This document shows positions 1-11,250 of a stretch of DNA of 64,000 bases, piece after piece. The notes beneath the pieces are model-generated. The model searched no databases. It saw nothing but the letters and a program-made list of their open reading frames with translations, and was not told where the DNA came from. Source of the stretch: Deuterostichococcus epilithicus (taxonomy: Eukaryota > Chlorophyta > Trebouxiophyceae > Prasiolales > Stichococcaceae); assembly GCA_033439295.1 (NCBI GenBank), contig JAVTLE010000014.1, positions 372,001 to 436,000 on the forward strand, written 5' to 3'. Position 1 is the stretch's first letter. Each line of letters begins with the position of its first letter. The translations under genes and the position numbers were made by a program.

Positions 1-1731
1 AGCTGCGGCGCAGCCGCTCGAGTGGGCCGCTTGTCGGCGCGGGCGGCTGGCCCTGAGTGCTCAATCGTGCTGTGAGGGACATGCATCCACAGTGCTGTCT
101 CACAACATGTCTGCTGGAGCCGAGAAGGATGATCAACGTCCCACGGCTCGTCGCCGCGGTTGTGGTTGTCGCAGCACCCCGCCACCATGACGCTTGCGGC
201 TGTCAGACGCCACATGATTGTGTGATATGAAACTTGTACCTCAAAAAGGCGCACCGGTGTACCACAGCTCGTTGCCGCGGTCGTGGTTGTCGGCGTAGCA
301 GCCGGACACCATGACAGAAGTCGCGAAGGACACGTCGCGCGCCAGGCGGAACAGCTCCTTGCTGGCGCCGCTGACAAAGTCGATGCCCGCCAGCGGCGGG
401 AAGTGCAGATTGCAGCACGCAATCTCCGCGCGCGTGTAGAACCTGCGGCGGAGAGCAGTCGGCTTCGAGACACGTCTGCGGCCGGGCTCGGGCTTCGACT
501 GCGAGGCACTGCACAGCAGAAACAAGCGGCACCCAGTGCTGTCCGCTCCCAGACCGCTACCAGGCCCGCCGCAGCGCCTCGCATCCCAGGGAGAAACAAC
601 GGCAACATCCCCTGAGGAACGGAGAACCCTCACTTGCCCGCCACGGCGACGCCGGGGAAGTGGCCGACCACCTTGCCGACCGTCAGCGCCAGGCCCGCCT
701 CCTTCATCATGGTCTGGGCCACGCGGTCCGGCCGCTGGCTCATGGCCTTGCCGTCGGAGTGCTTTTTGTCCTTGCAGCGCGCCGCCTCGCTCTCCTGCGC
801 CTGCGGAGGCACGAGAGACAAGCGGATGTGACGCACAGCACCACGCAGCAACACAGCAGCATCGCAGCACGGCTTGTCGTCGGGGTGCTTCTCGTCCCTG
901 CAGCGCGCCGCCCCGCTCTCCTGCGCCTGCAGCGGCACAGACACAAGCAACTGCGCCGCACGGCACCGCAACATGGCCTGTCGTCGCGGTGCCCCTTGTC
1001 CCTGCAGCGGCGACCAGCCCTCACGCGCCTGCGCCGACCAGAGGAGGCGACGCGGCCGGAATTCCGACAGCAGGAATGCAGCGTTCCAAGGACTTGTCAT
1101 CACAGAGCCTTGGGATATTGTCAGAGGTGTGAACTTCCTGTTGTCGGAACCGAGCGCTTATCGTCCTTGCAGCGCCCCGCCTTTGCTCTGCTGCGCCCGC
1201 CGTGGCACAGACGCCAGGCATGTTGACATCGTGACATGGCCTGCCGCATGTGTCACACTTGTGCTACACAGTGCCCCGAAGTTCCCTGCTGTCTGGCTGT
1301 GGCTCCGGGCAGCTGGCCTGTAGTGCGCCCTCTCTGCAGCCCGCACGTTGAACTGCCCTCTCCAGAATGCGGATGCCGCCGGCAGCACCAGCACGATGGA
1401 TGCATGATGAGTCTGCAGGGTTGGCACAAGGTCTTCGATGTGGGCTTCCTGGGAGGACGGCGCACCTGGCGGTACACTGTTCTTCGTCGTTGCGCCGGCG
1501 CTCATGCACCGCGCCCACTTTGGAGGGCGGCAGCACGACAATAATGGTTTTCAGGGTTTAGGAGGAAGGTTTCAGGTTTAGGAGTCTGATTGAACACACC
1601 AGCCGGTACTTGTTGTAGTAGTTGCGCTGGCACTCGTGCAGCGCATCCACCTTGGTGGGCGCCAGGTCCTGCTGCAGGTTGACCGGCAGGCCGCAGGCGC
1701 GCCACGGCTCGGCGCCGGGCGTATACACTGT
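1..1731 (-). CDS. SRA-YDG domain protein (SUVH- or UHRF/VIM-like), partial
   Basis: Three exons join in phase: 1731-1600, 800-634 and 442-255. Together they read like the SUVH pre-SRA helix (DALHECQRNYYNKYRL, then a Lys/Arg-rich stretch) followed by the SRA core: VVGHFPGV, FYTRAEIACCNLHF, LAGIDF, ATSVMVSGCY and the final LWYTG. In the family this domain binds methylated cytosine and directs histone or DNA methylation in the nucleus. The exon at 442 must end at 255 (donor GTGCGC), because a stop follows in frame if it is extended. The rest of SRA and any SET or RING domain lie beyond the left edge, so SUVH cannot be told from VIM/UHRF. The 799-base intron 801-1599 carries decayed copies of the start of the 800-634 exon. 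It may be the 3' half of the gene that begins at 4664. Confidence 0.75.
141..195 (-). repeat. Decayed copy of the SRA exon
   Basis: On the minus strand this reads VMVAGCCDNHNRGDEPW, clearly copied from VMVSGCYADNHDRGNELW of the exon 442-255, and lies in the next intron. Confidence 0.75.
801..1230 (-). repeat. Decayed copies of an SRA-gene exon start
   Basis: The minus strand repeats the acceptor and first about 60 bases of exon 800-634 (coding AQESEAARCKDKKHSDGK). Copies near 936-870 read AQESGAARCRDEKHPDDK, with weaker ones near 1030-960 and 1220-1160. Confidence 0.8.
1552..1582 (-). repeat. CCTAAACC telomere-like motifs in SRA-gene intron
   Basis: Two degenerate CCCTAAA-type units on the sense strand lie shortly after the donor at 1599. 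Confidence 0.55.
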
Positions 1732-2467
1732 CTGCGCACGACAGCACGGAGCGCGGGTGTGGATGTTTAGAGATGTTCAGGGAAGAAACGTGTGTATCAT
1801 CCGGACGATGCAGCGTGCATGCAGCAGCTAGGAATATGGTGGGGCTGACAGCCTCACAGAGCTGGGGCCTGCAGGCTTCGGCATCATCGACTGCCTGATA
1901 TGCCTGGAAGGAGGTGGCAAGGCAGCGGGTTGGCCGAGGCAAATTGCTGTGCAGTTCCGGACTGGGTTGTCAGCTCCTAGTTTCCCAGCTGTTCGTAGCA
2001 CTTCCTTGTGGACTGTCGCCCCCCGGGATGATGACACGACAGAGCTGTCAGAACAGCAGCGTGTAGATGCTAGACACTCAACCATCGCACAACTGCCGCA
2101 CCTCTTGGTCGACCACTGCCTCCGGAATGTCGACCTCTGGGAGTGCCGCCGGAAGTGCCCTCGCCCTCTTGGGCGGGCTGCGCCACAGGTGGCCGAAGAA
2201 TCAGGGTTCAGAGCACCGCAGACCGGGCCGCTGCGACACCGACCTCGAATGCAGATTGACAATCCAGCAGAAGGGTTGCGGAGCTTCTCTGGACACTGGG
2301 CATGGCAGATTCCTTCTCATATCCACTCCATCTGCGCTGACGGCAGTCGCAGCCATGTGCTGCCGCAGCTGCTGTCGAATCTTGTGGGTCGACAGGGACT
2401 GCTCAGACTGGTGACGAAAGCCGAAGTGCACAAGCAAGCTTCCCCTGAGGCACAGGAGCCTCACGGC

Positions 2468-4664
2468 TTCGAGTATTGGTGCCAGTCTCTTGGCGGTCGC
2501 AGAGCGGCGGTTGCAGGTTCCAGAATGGCGGCCAGCGCCAGGCTTGTGGCACTTGAGGCTGCAAAGGCGAGCGGCACCTGATTGTCGTTGGACCGTCGTC
2601 GCAGCGGAAGCAGACGCACCTTGCCTCGTCGTCAGCACCGCCGCCGCCAGCCGCCGCGCCGGTCGTGCGCTTGCGCGGCTGCGCCGCAGCGGCGCGGCGG
2701 CGCCGCCTGCCGAAGCCGTCACAGCGCCGCTGCCGCCGCCGGAAGTCTTGCGCGCCGGCTGCAGCTGCCTCCTGGGCGCCGCCGCTACGCCTGTGCATGC
2801 AAGTATGAACAATGAACGGTCAGACACGGCGTTCCATCTTGCCTCGTCTGGCCAAGCAGATATGGTGCCGGAGGCTACGGACCGTGCAGCTGTAGAAGGC
2901 AGCCCGGCAGCGGACCACTGCAGAATCAGCAGACACGCAGCGAAAGCACTGAGCAGGGGATGCGCTGCCCATATCTTTTGCATGGAGCATCTGCAGACCT
3001 GCAGCAGGGGCGGATTGGCCTGCCGCAGCTGCGCCTGCGGCGGCCGGCGCCGTGGCATCGGCGGCGTCTGAATGCCTCCCGGTCCGGCGAGGCCCGGCCG
3101 CCGCGGCGGCTGCCACGACATCGACGGCGGCCGGCGCGGCTGCCGCCGCCGCCCCGCCATCCGCNGCCGCACCAGCGTCGCCGGAGGCCGCCGCCGCTGC
3201 CTCCGCCGCCTCCGCCGCCGCCGAGGACCGCGTCGATCGGCCGGCGCCTTTGCGCGCCTTAAACCTCGACTCCTTGAGCGGCGACCCCGGAGGCCACTTG
3301 GGCGGGAAGGGGGCCGCGGCGCCGGCGGCCGCCACTGCCGCGTCCTCCGGACCACTGCCTGGCTCATGTGCAGGGCCCTCATGGCCGCCGCCGCCGTCCG
3401 CCGCCGCAGCCGCCGGCACGGCGGCAGCAGCAGCGGTCCTGGACCTGCCGCGGCCTGTCGGCTGTGCCGCCGCCGCTTCCGACGCGAGGCCGGCCGCGGC
3501 GCCAGAGGCCGGCTGCGCCGGCGGGCTGGCCGGCGCTGCGTCGGCGGACGGGGGCTGCAGCCGCGGCACCGTGGCCAGCGGCGAAATCACGTCCTGCTCT
3601 CCGGCGTCTGCGCCCCTATGGACGCCCTGCGTGTGCAGGGCGCATCCGCTGAGGGGAGCTAGAACTGCTGTCCAGCATTGGACGTCGCCGATGCTTGCGC
3701 TTGGTAGCATGTGTGGCTGCTCGCTAGCATGGTGAGGAGCACATTGGCTCAGGAAAAAGTTGTACTCAGCCCTTGGAGGCACCGGGAGCCGCACACGACA
3801 CGCCACAGCATGTGAGACGTTGCAAGCTGCTGGACAGCCAGCAGAAAAGCAGAAGGGAACCACAGCAAGGGCAGCTGCAGAGGGCAAGCCCAGGGGGGAG
3901 GCATGAAGGCTGTGCCTGCTCGGAGGGGGTGCCCGGCGGGACGGCCGGCACCGGAACGGTGTCGTCGAGCGAGATGAAGCTCGGCTCTGCCGCCAAGTCG
4001 ATGGGCGACAGCGCCGCAACGTTGCGCAGCACGAAGGCAAATGTGTTGGGGCGGCCCTGCGCATGTGGAATGGCGACGGGTCATGTAGGAGGATGGTGGT
4101 GGACGATTGCTACGACTTCAGTAACAACGATCACCCACGGTTGTACAACTTGATAAGGACTGCGACAGTAGGGCCTGCGACGTGGCTTTGGGCAGTATCG
4201 CCAGCGCTGCAAAGGCAACCAAGCAATCCGCCTGGAGTCCCCTGTGTTCAGGAGGACCTACGCGCCTTGGCTCCACTGCTGCCCGGCAGGATCTTGATGG
4301 TCGGGCCGTCTGCAAAGCTGACGATGTCGCCGTCCGCCAGCGCCCGCGTCTGGTGCGGCGGCAGCCGGCGGCCACCGACAAAGGTGCCGTGCGACGAGCC
4401 GGCATCGGCAATCGTCAGCGTCGTGGCGCCGCCGCCGTGCACTAACGAAAAGATGGCGTGGCTGCAGCTGACGTGGTTGTAAAGGTCAGCGGACGCGGCA
4501 CCACCGACTGCAGGGCGCCTCAGCACAACTGCGACATCCCTGCGCCCGATGCTCAGTGTATTTCCATGCTGCGCGAAGAGCTGGCTGAGGTTGAAGGCGA
4601 CGTCGGCTGCGGCATCGCCGGGTCCCAGTCTGTGCAGGGTGCACGCCAAGGCTGCGGTCGCCAT
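2468..4664 (-). CDS. FHA-domain protein with Ala/Pro-rich linker (possible 5' half of the SRA gene)
   Basis: The first exon, from ATG 4664, encodes a textbook FHA domain: LSIGRRDVAVVL, VSCSHAIFSLV, then ADAGSSHGTFVGGRRL and LADGDIVSF, i.e. the GR, SxxH and GTxxNG-type elements (here GTFVGG) that bind phosphothreonine. The next exon starts at 4056 (RPNTFAFVLR). From 3626 a long exon encodes a low-complexity Ala/Pro/Gly region with one ordered basic motif (PKWPPGSPLKESRFKARKG). Two more putative exons (2798-2625 and 2567-2468) are basic and contain RKRTTG and a Cys/His cluster (KCHKPGAGRHSGTC). The exact donor of the first exon is not certain. No convincing stop or separate promoter lies between this region and the SRA exons at 1731, so one fused gene is possible. 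One ambiguous base (N) lies at 3165. Confidence 0.6.
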
Positions 4665-5754
4665 TGCGGAGCACCCGGCGCCTGGCGGCACATTACCGAC
4701 ACCCCCTGCAGCCCGCATGGAGGTGGGTGAATATTTCTCGCATGGACTGAGGCGACGTCGGTCGGATGCGGCTCCTTGTGTTGTGATTTGCGTCCGGCAG
4801 ATGTCTGCATTGCCGGCAACACGCACGTGGCGAGGTCAAGTCGGAGCACAGCACGGCTGATCACGCAGGCGTGCACCTTCCCACTTTAATATGAAATTGA
4901 GGCCTGCGATGTCAACTTCATCTACACAATTCGAGACCAGCAGAGGTGAACGAGATGGCTGCTTGCCTGCTTTTGGCCGAAATTCGGTGTTACGGGATGT
5001 TTCGAAACGGTTTGTCGAAGATCGCCGGTTGCGGGCCATTCAGCGACGCTCCACAGGTATTCTTGCAGCGTTTCCGGGTACCTGGTCCTCAAGTTCAGTT
5101 GGCAGAAGGTGCCAGGGGCGTGCCTCGGCGCTCTTCTGTCAAAGAGGATTTGACCCTGGGTGCCCCTGCGCCACCCTGGGTCCAATGCTGCTGCCGCCTA
5201 GTCCAGCAATCAGCCAATGCCCATGTTCGCTTGCGAACGTCCGATTGGTTGCACATCCATTTGCGCGTTGTGGAGGCACCAGAATCGAGAGAAAGTGCAA
5301 GATGTACAGAAGATTACCGTGCAGCCGGCTGGCACAGCATTTGACTGCTTTCAGCGGGGTCACATTTGTTCAGAGGGCACGTGCCAATAGCAGGTCCCAC
5401 AGCCTTTGCGCGCTGTTCGAAGGATTGTGTACAAGCAAAGTCATTCGAAACCAAGCAACTCAAACTCCAGACCACGACATTGCAAGCTTATGCAGTCTGT
5501 CAAGTGCGGCCTTGGCAGGGGGTCTTCAGCTGCGTCCGTCGTCAGACAAGGGATGGCAGTCAAGTCTCACTCCTCATTGGCGCCGCAGCAACCACGTGGA
5601 GCGGTCTTTCCAGCGATATGAGCCCTACTCCTTCTTGCCGACCTGCAGACAGGCGGAGGCACAACATCAGCAGGCGATTCAAGCTTACTGAAAGAACGGG
5701 CATGGTCGGATGCATCATGACATGTCAGCCTGCGGCAGCGTGCGCGCAGAGACA
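4665..5754. other. Intergenic region between FHA gene start and H2A.Z 3' end
   Basis: Open frames occur on both strands but none shows a recognisable domain, codon pattern or splice chain. It should hold the promoter of the minus-strand FHA gene and the 3' UTR of H2A.Z. I see no RNA gene or repeat here. Confidence 0.4.
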
Positions 5755-7128
5755 CTAGTCAGGCTGCCACACCTTGTTGATGAGGGATTTGTGGATGTGG
5801 GGAATGACACCACCGCCCGCGATGGTTGCCTGCAACAGGGACAGGAACATCAGCAAGTGGCATGGGCGGCATGACAAAACGATTGGTCAACCTTGCAAGT
5901 CGACAACAAGGCGCTCACTGAATAGTGTTCATGCTGCAGAAGCGCTGCTGCTGCTGCTCTTGTGGCAGACTGAAAGGGTTTAACAGCGAGTGACAGGCCT
6001 GCCCCCACCTTGATGAGGGTGTCAAGCTCCTCGTCACCACGGATGGCGAGTTGCAAGTGACGGGGCGTGATACGCTTCACCTGTTGAGCAGGAACAGGGC
6101 CGGCAGGTCAGCTCGAGCATCACCGTGAAACCTTGCCATGCTCGACTCGATCTGCCAGCGAAAGGGCAAATCTGCAGGAAAACCTGTGCATCGAGACCAT
6201 AACGCCTCCAGGAAGACTGTGAAGCACAGGTGCTGCGCCAGGGGGCGCCACAGGAGACCACCACCGCGAGGCGAGCATGCAAAGCGGCTCACCTTCAGAT
6301 CCTTGGAGGCGTTACCCGCCAGCTCCAGCACCTCGGCCGTCAGGTACTCTGCATGGCATGGCAACCGTTGCAACGTCAGAAAGCAGATCGTGGTGCTTGT
6401 GTGTTGGCTGCGCCTCGAGTTTGGACTCCCACAGGCAGACCAAGTGCAGGCAGACCAAGTTCTGACCGGCCCATTGAAGTCGTAGCGCGGAGCAGGAGGC
6501 AAAGACTGTAGTTTTGAAATGCAGGAGCGCATGCCGCCAGCAGCAGCGGCCTGTGCAGAAGGCGAGACACAAGCAGCACTTCTTTTGAATTTGGTGGAGC
6601 AGCACAAACATCGCGGTCAGCGCCGCAGCCAACCGCACGAGGCGCTCTCACCGAGGATGGCTGCAGAGTAGACGGCGGCTGTGGCACCGACACGGCCGCT
6701 GGAGGTGACGCGCGCCTACAAGAAATTCACCCCAGGTAACAACCAATCCAAACGTCAGGCTGTCGGACCGTGGCTGTTCCCACGCAGCCCCGTCACTCGC
6801 AGTTGCCAGTCACACTGCCGACTGCCGAATGGTGACAGGGGCTGTGGCGCCCCGGCGGTGGGACAGCCAGCCAGCGGCCATTCGAGAGTTGCAGGCAAGC
6901 CCTCTTGTGCCTGGACTAGCAGCCTGTGAATCGGCCTGCCGCTGCCACTGGCTACAGAAAGCTCGTACGCAAGCTCACCTTCAGCAGACGGTGGATACGA
7001 CCGACGGGGAACTGCAGGCCGGCGCGCGCGGACCGCGAGATGGGCTTCTTCTTGTCCCCCTTCTTCTCGCCTGTGATGGTGCCCTTGGCTCCCTTGCCTG
7101 ACAGGCCCTTGGCTCCCTTGCCTGACAT
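5755..7128 (-). CDS. Histone H2A.Z variant
   Basis: Five exons keep phase: 7128-6979, 6715-6652, 6348-6293, 6080-6009 and 5829-5755, giving 138 residues. The core is unmistakable: [72 protein letters not shown]. The last exon carries [18 protein letters not shown], which with SKDLKVKRIT marks the H2A.Z variant rather than canonical H2A. The protein replaces H2A in nucleosomes at promoters and is loaded by SWR1-type remodellers. Oddities are a tandem [16 protein letters not shown] repeat in the N-terminal tail and a very short C-terminal end (VWQPD after LINK). Presence of introns suggests replication-independent, polyadenylated expression, unlike clustered core histones (family knowledge). 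It is divergent from the B3-chromo gene. Confidence 0.95.
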
Positions 7129-7496
7129 GGCTGCTGGCTCCGGCTGCGGCTGCGGGCGTACCTGGCTGCCCGGGGGTGTGAGGCGCTGGATAGCTTTCCG
7201 ATGAATGCCGGAGTTGAGCGCGAGTGGCGACCCCTCACACTTTCAAACGTGCCTAATCACGATAGGGGCTTTGAGACGATCAGAATTTTGCCGTCTCGGA
7301 AGCCTGAGAGTGTCCCGTGACTAACCTCGGCAGCCGAAGTCGCTTGGGTGCACCGCTGCGCAGCTCTCACACGAAAAGAGCTATTTCAATCTGATCCGGC
7401 GTTCTTCCTGTAAGGGTTCGCAGTCCTGACACCAGCGAGCTCGAAATTGCTTGTCGCGATCGGATCATCCGGGGGGCAAAATAGGGGTCAGCAGGC
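7129..7496. promoter_or_regulatory. Shared intergenic region of H2A.Z (-) and B3-chromo (+)
   Basis: The two start codons face away from each other across 368 bases, so this stretch must contain both 5' UTRs and core promoters. No clear TATA box was recognised. The role as a bidirectional promoter is inferred from the layout only. Confidence 0.5.
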
Positions 7497-10400
7497 ATGA
7501 CCGCCCTGGATGACAACGCGTACGAGGCGCAGCGGCACGCGAGAATCATGGAGAACCAGTGCATGATGCTAGAGAGTTGGGCTGCTGGCAGCTGCGAAGT
7601 CAGTCATTCCGACCCCTCATCAGTGCCCCCGCGTCACTGCAAACAGGTGCTACTACGTGTGATGAGGCCCTGCTTTCTTCATGTTGGTGCATGTTAACTA
7701 ATCCTGCACCGATGCGCATTGCTTGCCGGGTGTGCACCCGACATCAGATCACCTTGACACGCAGATCATGTCCTAAAATCGATCACTCAGACTCTATATA
7801 GTTGCAGGCCGACGCGAGCCCGCAGGACTGTGGAGCCCTCCAGAAGATCTGCGAGGTACCCTACGCATGGTTCCCCTGATGCTGCTGGCCTCGTTGACAA
7901 GGTCATCTTCGAACACGTGGGAAGGAGAGGCGCATGCATGATGGCGGACGAGCCCACCCGCCCCTGTCGCGCAGGGCAGCAGACAAGCCGGCGCCTACGT
8001 ACAGAGAGACACAACTGCACGCGACTATGGCAGAGCAGCACAGCGGCGGTCGCTGCATCTTCCGCAGGTACGGCTTGGCTGAGCCGACACCAGCAAAACA
8101 TCTGCTGACTTGGCGATCACTCAAGAATGCTTGAGCTTTGAAGTGCGACCCCGAGCCGACCTTCAGCAAAACGCGCCCTCAGAACTCTGCTCGAGTGCTC
8201 ACGCCTGCTGGAGACGACCGCCGGCGCGCCAATGCCCCATTGTTCCAATCCACATGCAGCTCTGCTTGCGCCACAGCACTGCAGTACGTACTGAGCTTGC
8301 GTTGCCTTGCCTTGCAGGGCCCGGATCAGCAATCACGTGGTACCGGATCATGTCGACCCGGGCTACACACGGGTGGCGCTGGATGCCGCGGCGCAGGCAG
8401 GCGATGAGCTGTGCCTGCGGCTGGAGAACCCCGCCGCTTGCAAGGTGCTCTTCATTCCGCACCGTTATGCGTGTGATTGCACTGGTGATTCGGCTCCGTT
8501 GGCTCGCGCTGTGCCTCCCCTGTGACCAGCGTGCAAAGCGTCCACCTGCGCCCTGCTCGGCACCTCCTGCAAAATGGGAGCTCGCCCACCACCCTGCAGC
8601 GGGCAAATTTCGTTTTCAGAGGTGCGTGCAGGTGCTGTCGCAGAGCATGGTCAGCGGCGGGTACTGGATGCAGGCCCCGAGGGTGGGCCCCATCCGCTCC
8701 TGAATGACCCTTCTGCAGCATCTCGCGGCTGTGCGGCGGGGTGCTGCCAGTGCACTGCCTGTCACGACGACTTGACATGCGACTGCATGCAAAACTCCAT
8801 CTGCTGCCACGTTCGCAACCCACCAGCGCAATATTCTGCATGCAACCTTTCGACCCAAACCCTAAACCCTAAACCCCAAACCTGCACAGGAACTCGTGCC
8901 ACACATTGGCATGGACAAAGTGGAGGTGGCTTATGAGACGACAGACACCTGCACCTGAGTGAATTGGGACGACTTCAGCGTGCGTCCTTTCGATGGAATC
9001 TCGCAGTATCTGGCGCACGGCCCCGTGCCGCAACGTCTGGGCTTGGAGACCCGCATCGCGGGCGCGACAGCAGCCTGAAGTGGCGGCGTCCCTGCAGCAT
9101 CCGCTTGCAGGCGGATGGCTCCGCAAGACAGCCTATGCACAGCGCCAACGCAACACGGACGCACTGTGTCACCATCACACAGCAGGCCAATGCCTGCCGA
9201 ATCCTTCTCGCAGTCTGCCGATCCAGACAGCCGGCCGGCGACTTGGACGGTGGTGTGGCTGCCGCGCGGCAAGGTCGGCGGCGCCGGCTTCTCCGGCATG
9301 TGGCGCGGATTCTCCATCGACATGGTGCGCTGCTTCGGGGTTTCTCCTCGACAGCCGTGCAATGCCAGCGCTCTCATGTCCATCAAGTCATGGACACACA
9401 CAAGCCACGGCAGGCACCCGACACCACCTGCGGCTCCCTTCGGCCGAGGGCAGGTTGTCTGCATGCCCCGGCGCACAGCTCCTGCCTGCCCTGCGGGGAG
9501 CTGCCGAGGAGGCCACGACGGCCAGAGGTGCAAGCTCTAGTGCCGCACAGGCGCTCAAGGTGGGAGATGCAGTGGTGTGGGAGGTGGTGTCGCCCCGCCG
9601 CATCCGCGTGCACGTGTTCCGTGCCGCGCACTACGAGACCGACCCCGTGCTGCGCGCCACGGCGCCGCCGCCGCCGGGCGACGAGGCGGCCTGCGGATCC
9701 GAGGACGGGCCTCCCGACGGTGGCTGTACGCGCACATGCTCGAACGGCTCCAGCGGCAGCGGCGGCTGCAGCGGCGCCCAACCGCCTCGCNCGCNGNCGC
9801 CGGCGCAGCCGGCGTCGCTGAGCCTGGGGCAGCAGGCGCGGGGCGACTCGGTCGGCGGCGCGTCCCCGGCTGGGGCCGGCAGCGGCGCGGACGCTGATGA
9901 TGGGAGCAGTGCAGGCCTAGGCGCGGTGGCGTCGCCAGTGGCGGCTGCGGTGTTGCCTTCAAAGCGCAGCCGGGCAGAGGAGGCGGACAGCGGCGCGGGG
10001 GCCGCCGCCAGCGCGGCGGAATCGCCCAAGCGGGCGCGGACCTCGCTGTCGCCTTCCGCCGCATGGCCGGCCGCCAGCCGCCAGGCGCAGGTGTGTAGCT
10101 GACCTCTTGTACGTAGTTGGTCCACCTGTCTGTTCCAACCGCCATGACCATTGTTCAGCCTGCTTCATTGCAGCCAAGGTGTCAACCGCATCTGGACACC
10201 ACCGAGATGAGCCAGGCGCCAGATGCAGGTGGGTGCCGGCAGGATGTCACACAGCAGTGGAACCCTAAACCCTAAATTCCTGACGCGCAGGTCAGCGACT
10301 TCATGGCGCAGCGTAAGCCGCGGGCGGGCCACGACGGCTGCCAGGCCAAGTCGCAGCGCCCCAAGCGCATCACCAACAACGCTGACCCGCTGGTTCGGCT

Positions 10401-11250
10401 CGGCGCCAAGGCGCTGCGGCTGCCGCCCTGCGCGCAGCCTGGCGAGGAGCCAGCGCGAGCAGGCGGCGCCGCTCCCGCCGCCGCCGCGTCCGGCCGGGCG
10501 GCCACGTCGGCGTCCAGGCGGCAGCAGCCGCGCAAGCAGCGGGCGCCGCGGCAGACGAAACCGCCGGCGGCGGCGGCAGCGCCGAGGAGGCGGTCCGGCG
10601 GCGGCGACGCCGCCGGCGAGGTGTCCCGTCCGGGCCCAGTGGAGTGCACAGAGGAAGGCGAGGAGATCTATGTGGTGAGCTGCTTCGCGTTGACTGCCAG
10701 TCTCACCCTTGGGACGTGACATGGAATTGGGTTGATACATCAACCTTTTCTGCATCGTTGGCTGGGCAGCTGCTGGCGGCGGGAAGGTGTCTTGTGCTAT
10801 GAGCTGGGAGGGTGTGCTCTGAGCTGGACTTGCAGACCGTGAAGACGGACGTTTCCTGTCTCGGGCCTGAGGAAATCTGCTGATGTGAGGGAGTTCAACC
10901 AGCGCTGCCTGGGCGAATGGCATTATGCCGACGAAAGCCTGGTGTTTACGCAAATAAAATGCCGCAGATTGGCTTCTGATCAGGCCTCCGTGGTGCAGGT
11001 TGAGGGGCTGGTGGACTGTGGGGGACCGCCCAGCGAGCGCCAGTGGCGTGTGCGGTGGCGCGGCTACGGGCCTGCGGACGACACCTGGCAGTCCACAGGC
11101 GCGCTGCCGCCCCACCCGGCAACAACCCCGCAAGGAACCCATGCGTCTGGGCGCTCCCGCCGCTGCTGCCGCTGTCGGCGGCTTGCTGGGAGGGCCTGGA
11201 GATTGACGGACGGATCCCCACGATGTCCACCTGCTGCCCATCCATGCTGA
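7497..11250 (+). CDS. B3 DNA-binding domain plus chromodomain protein
   Basis: The start ATG at 7497 opens MTALDDNAYEAQRHARIMEN, a helix of the type seen before algal B3 domains. B3 elements follow: VLSQSMVSGGYWMQAP (exon 8632-8682), an exon from 8890, WLPRGKVGGAGF with GMWRGFSIDM (ending about 9330), then ALKVGDAVVWEVV and IRVHVFRA (exon 9551-10090). The B3 fold binds DNA in plant transcription factors. After a Ser/Ala/Gly linker with a KRSR and PKRAR basic patch (a likely nuclear signal), exon 10291-10674 ends EEIYV and exon 10999 on continues VEGLVDCGG, WRVRWRGYGPADDTW, a chromodomain split by an intron. Cage residues Tyr, Trp and Tyr are present, so methyl-lysine binding is plausible. A possible exon at 10174-10228 does not keep phase and is left out. 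The stop at 11250 is the first in frame and may be replaced by a further exon. Ambiguous bases at 9791, 9795 and 9797. Confidence 0.75.
8854..8882 (+). repeat. CCCTAAA telomere-like motif in intron, next to acceptor
   Basis: Two perfect CCCTAAA units and one degenerate unit lie directly before the splice acceptor of the B3 exon that starts at 8890. They may serve as branch site and pyrimidine tract. Confidence 0.7.
10261..10276 (+). repeat. CCCTAAA telomere-like motif in intron, next to acceptor
   Basis: Two CCCTAAA units end 14 bases before the exon that starts at 10291 in the B3-chromo gene, in the sense orientation. Confidence 0.7.

Noticed and set aside
2201-3382. Long Arg/Pro-rich minus-strand frame
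   Set aside because: Composition is typical of an out-of-frame reading of the Ala/Pro linker; only its last part (2567-2468) may be coding.
4891-5691. Plus-strand open frame of 266 residues between FHA and H2A.Z
   Set aside because: No domain, no splice context and atypical codon use; probably chance.
10174-10228. Possible exon between B3 and chromo exons
   Set aside because: It has acceptor and donor but shifts phase and creates a stop in the next exon; direct joining of 10090 to 10291 works.
8854-10276. Telomere-like repeats as sign of a chromosome end
   Set aside because: Only two or three units each, embedded in introns of genes continuing on both sides.
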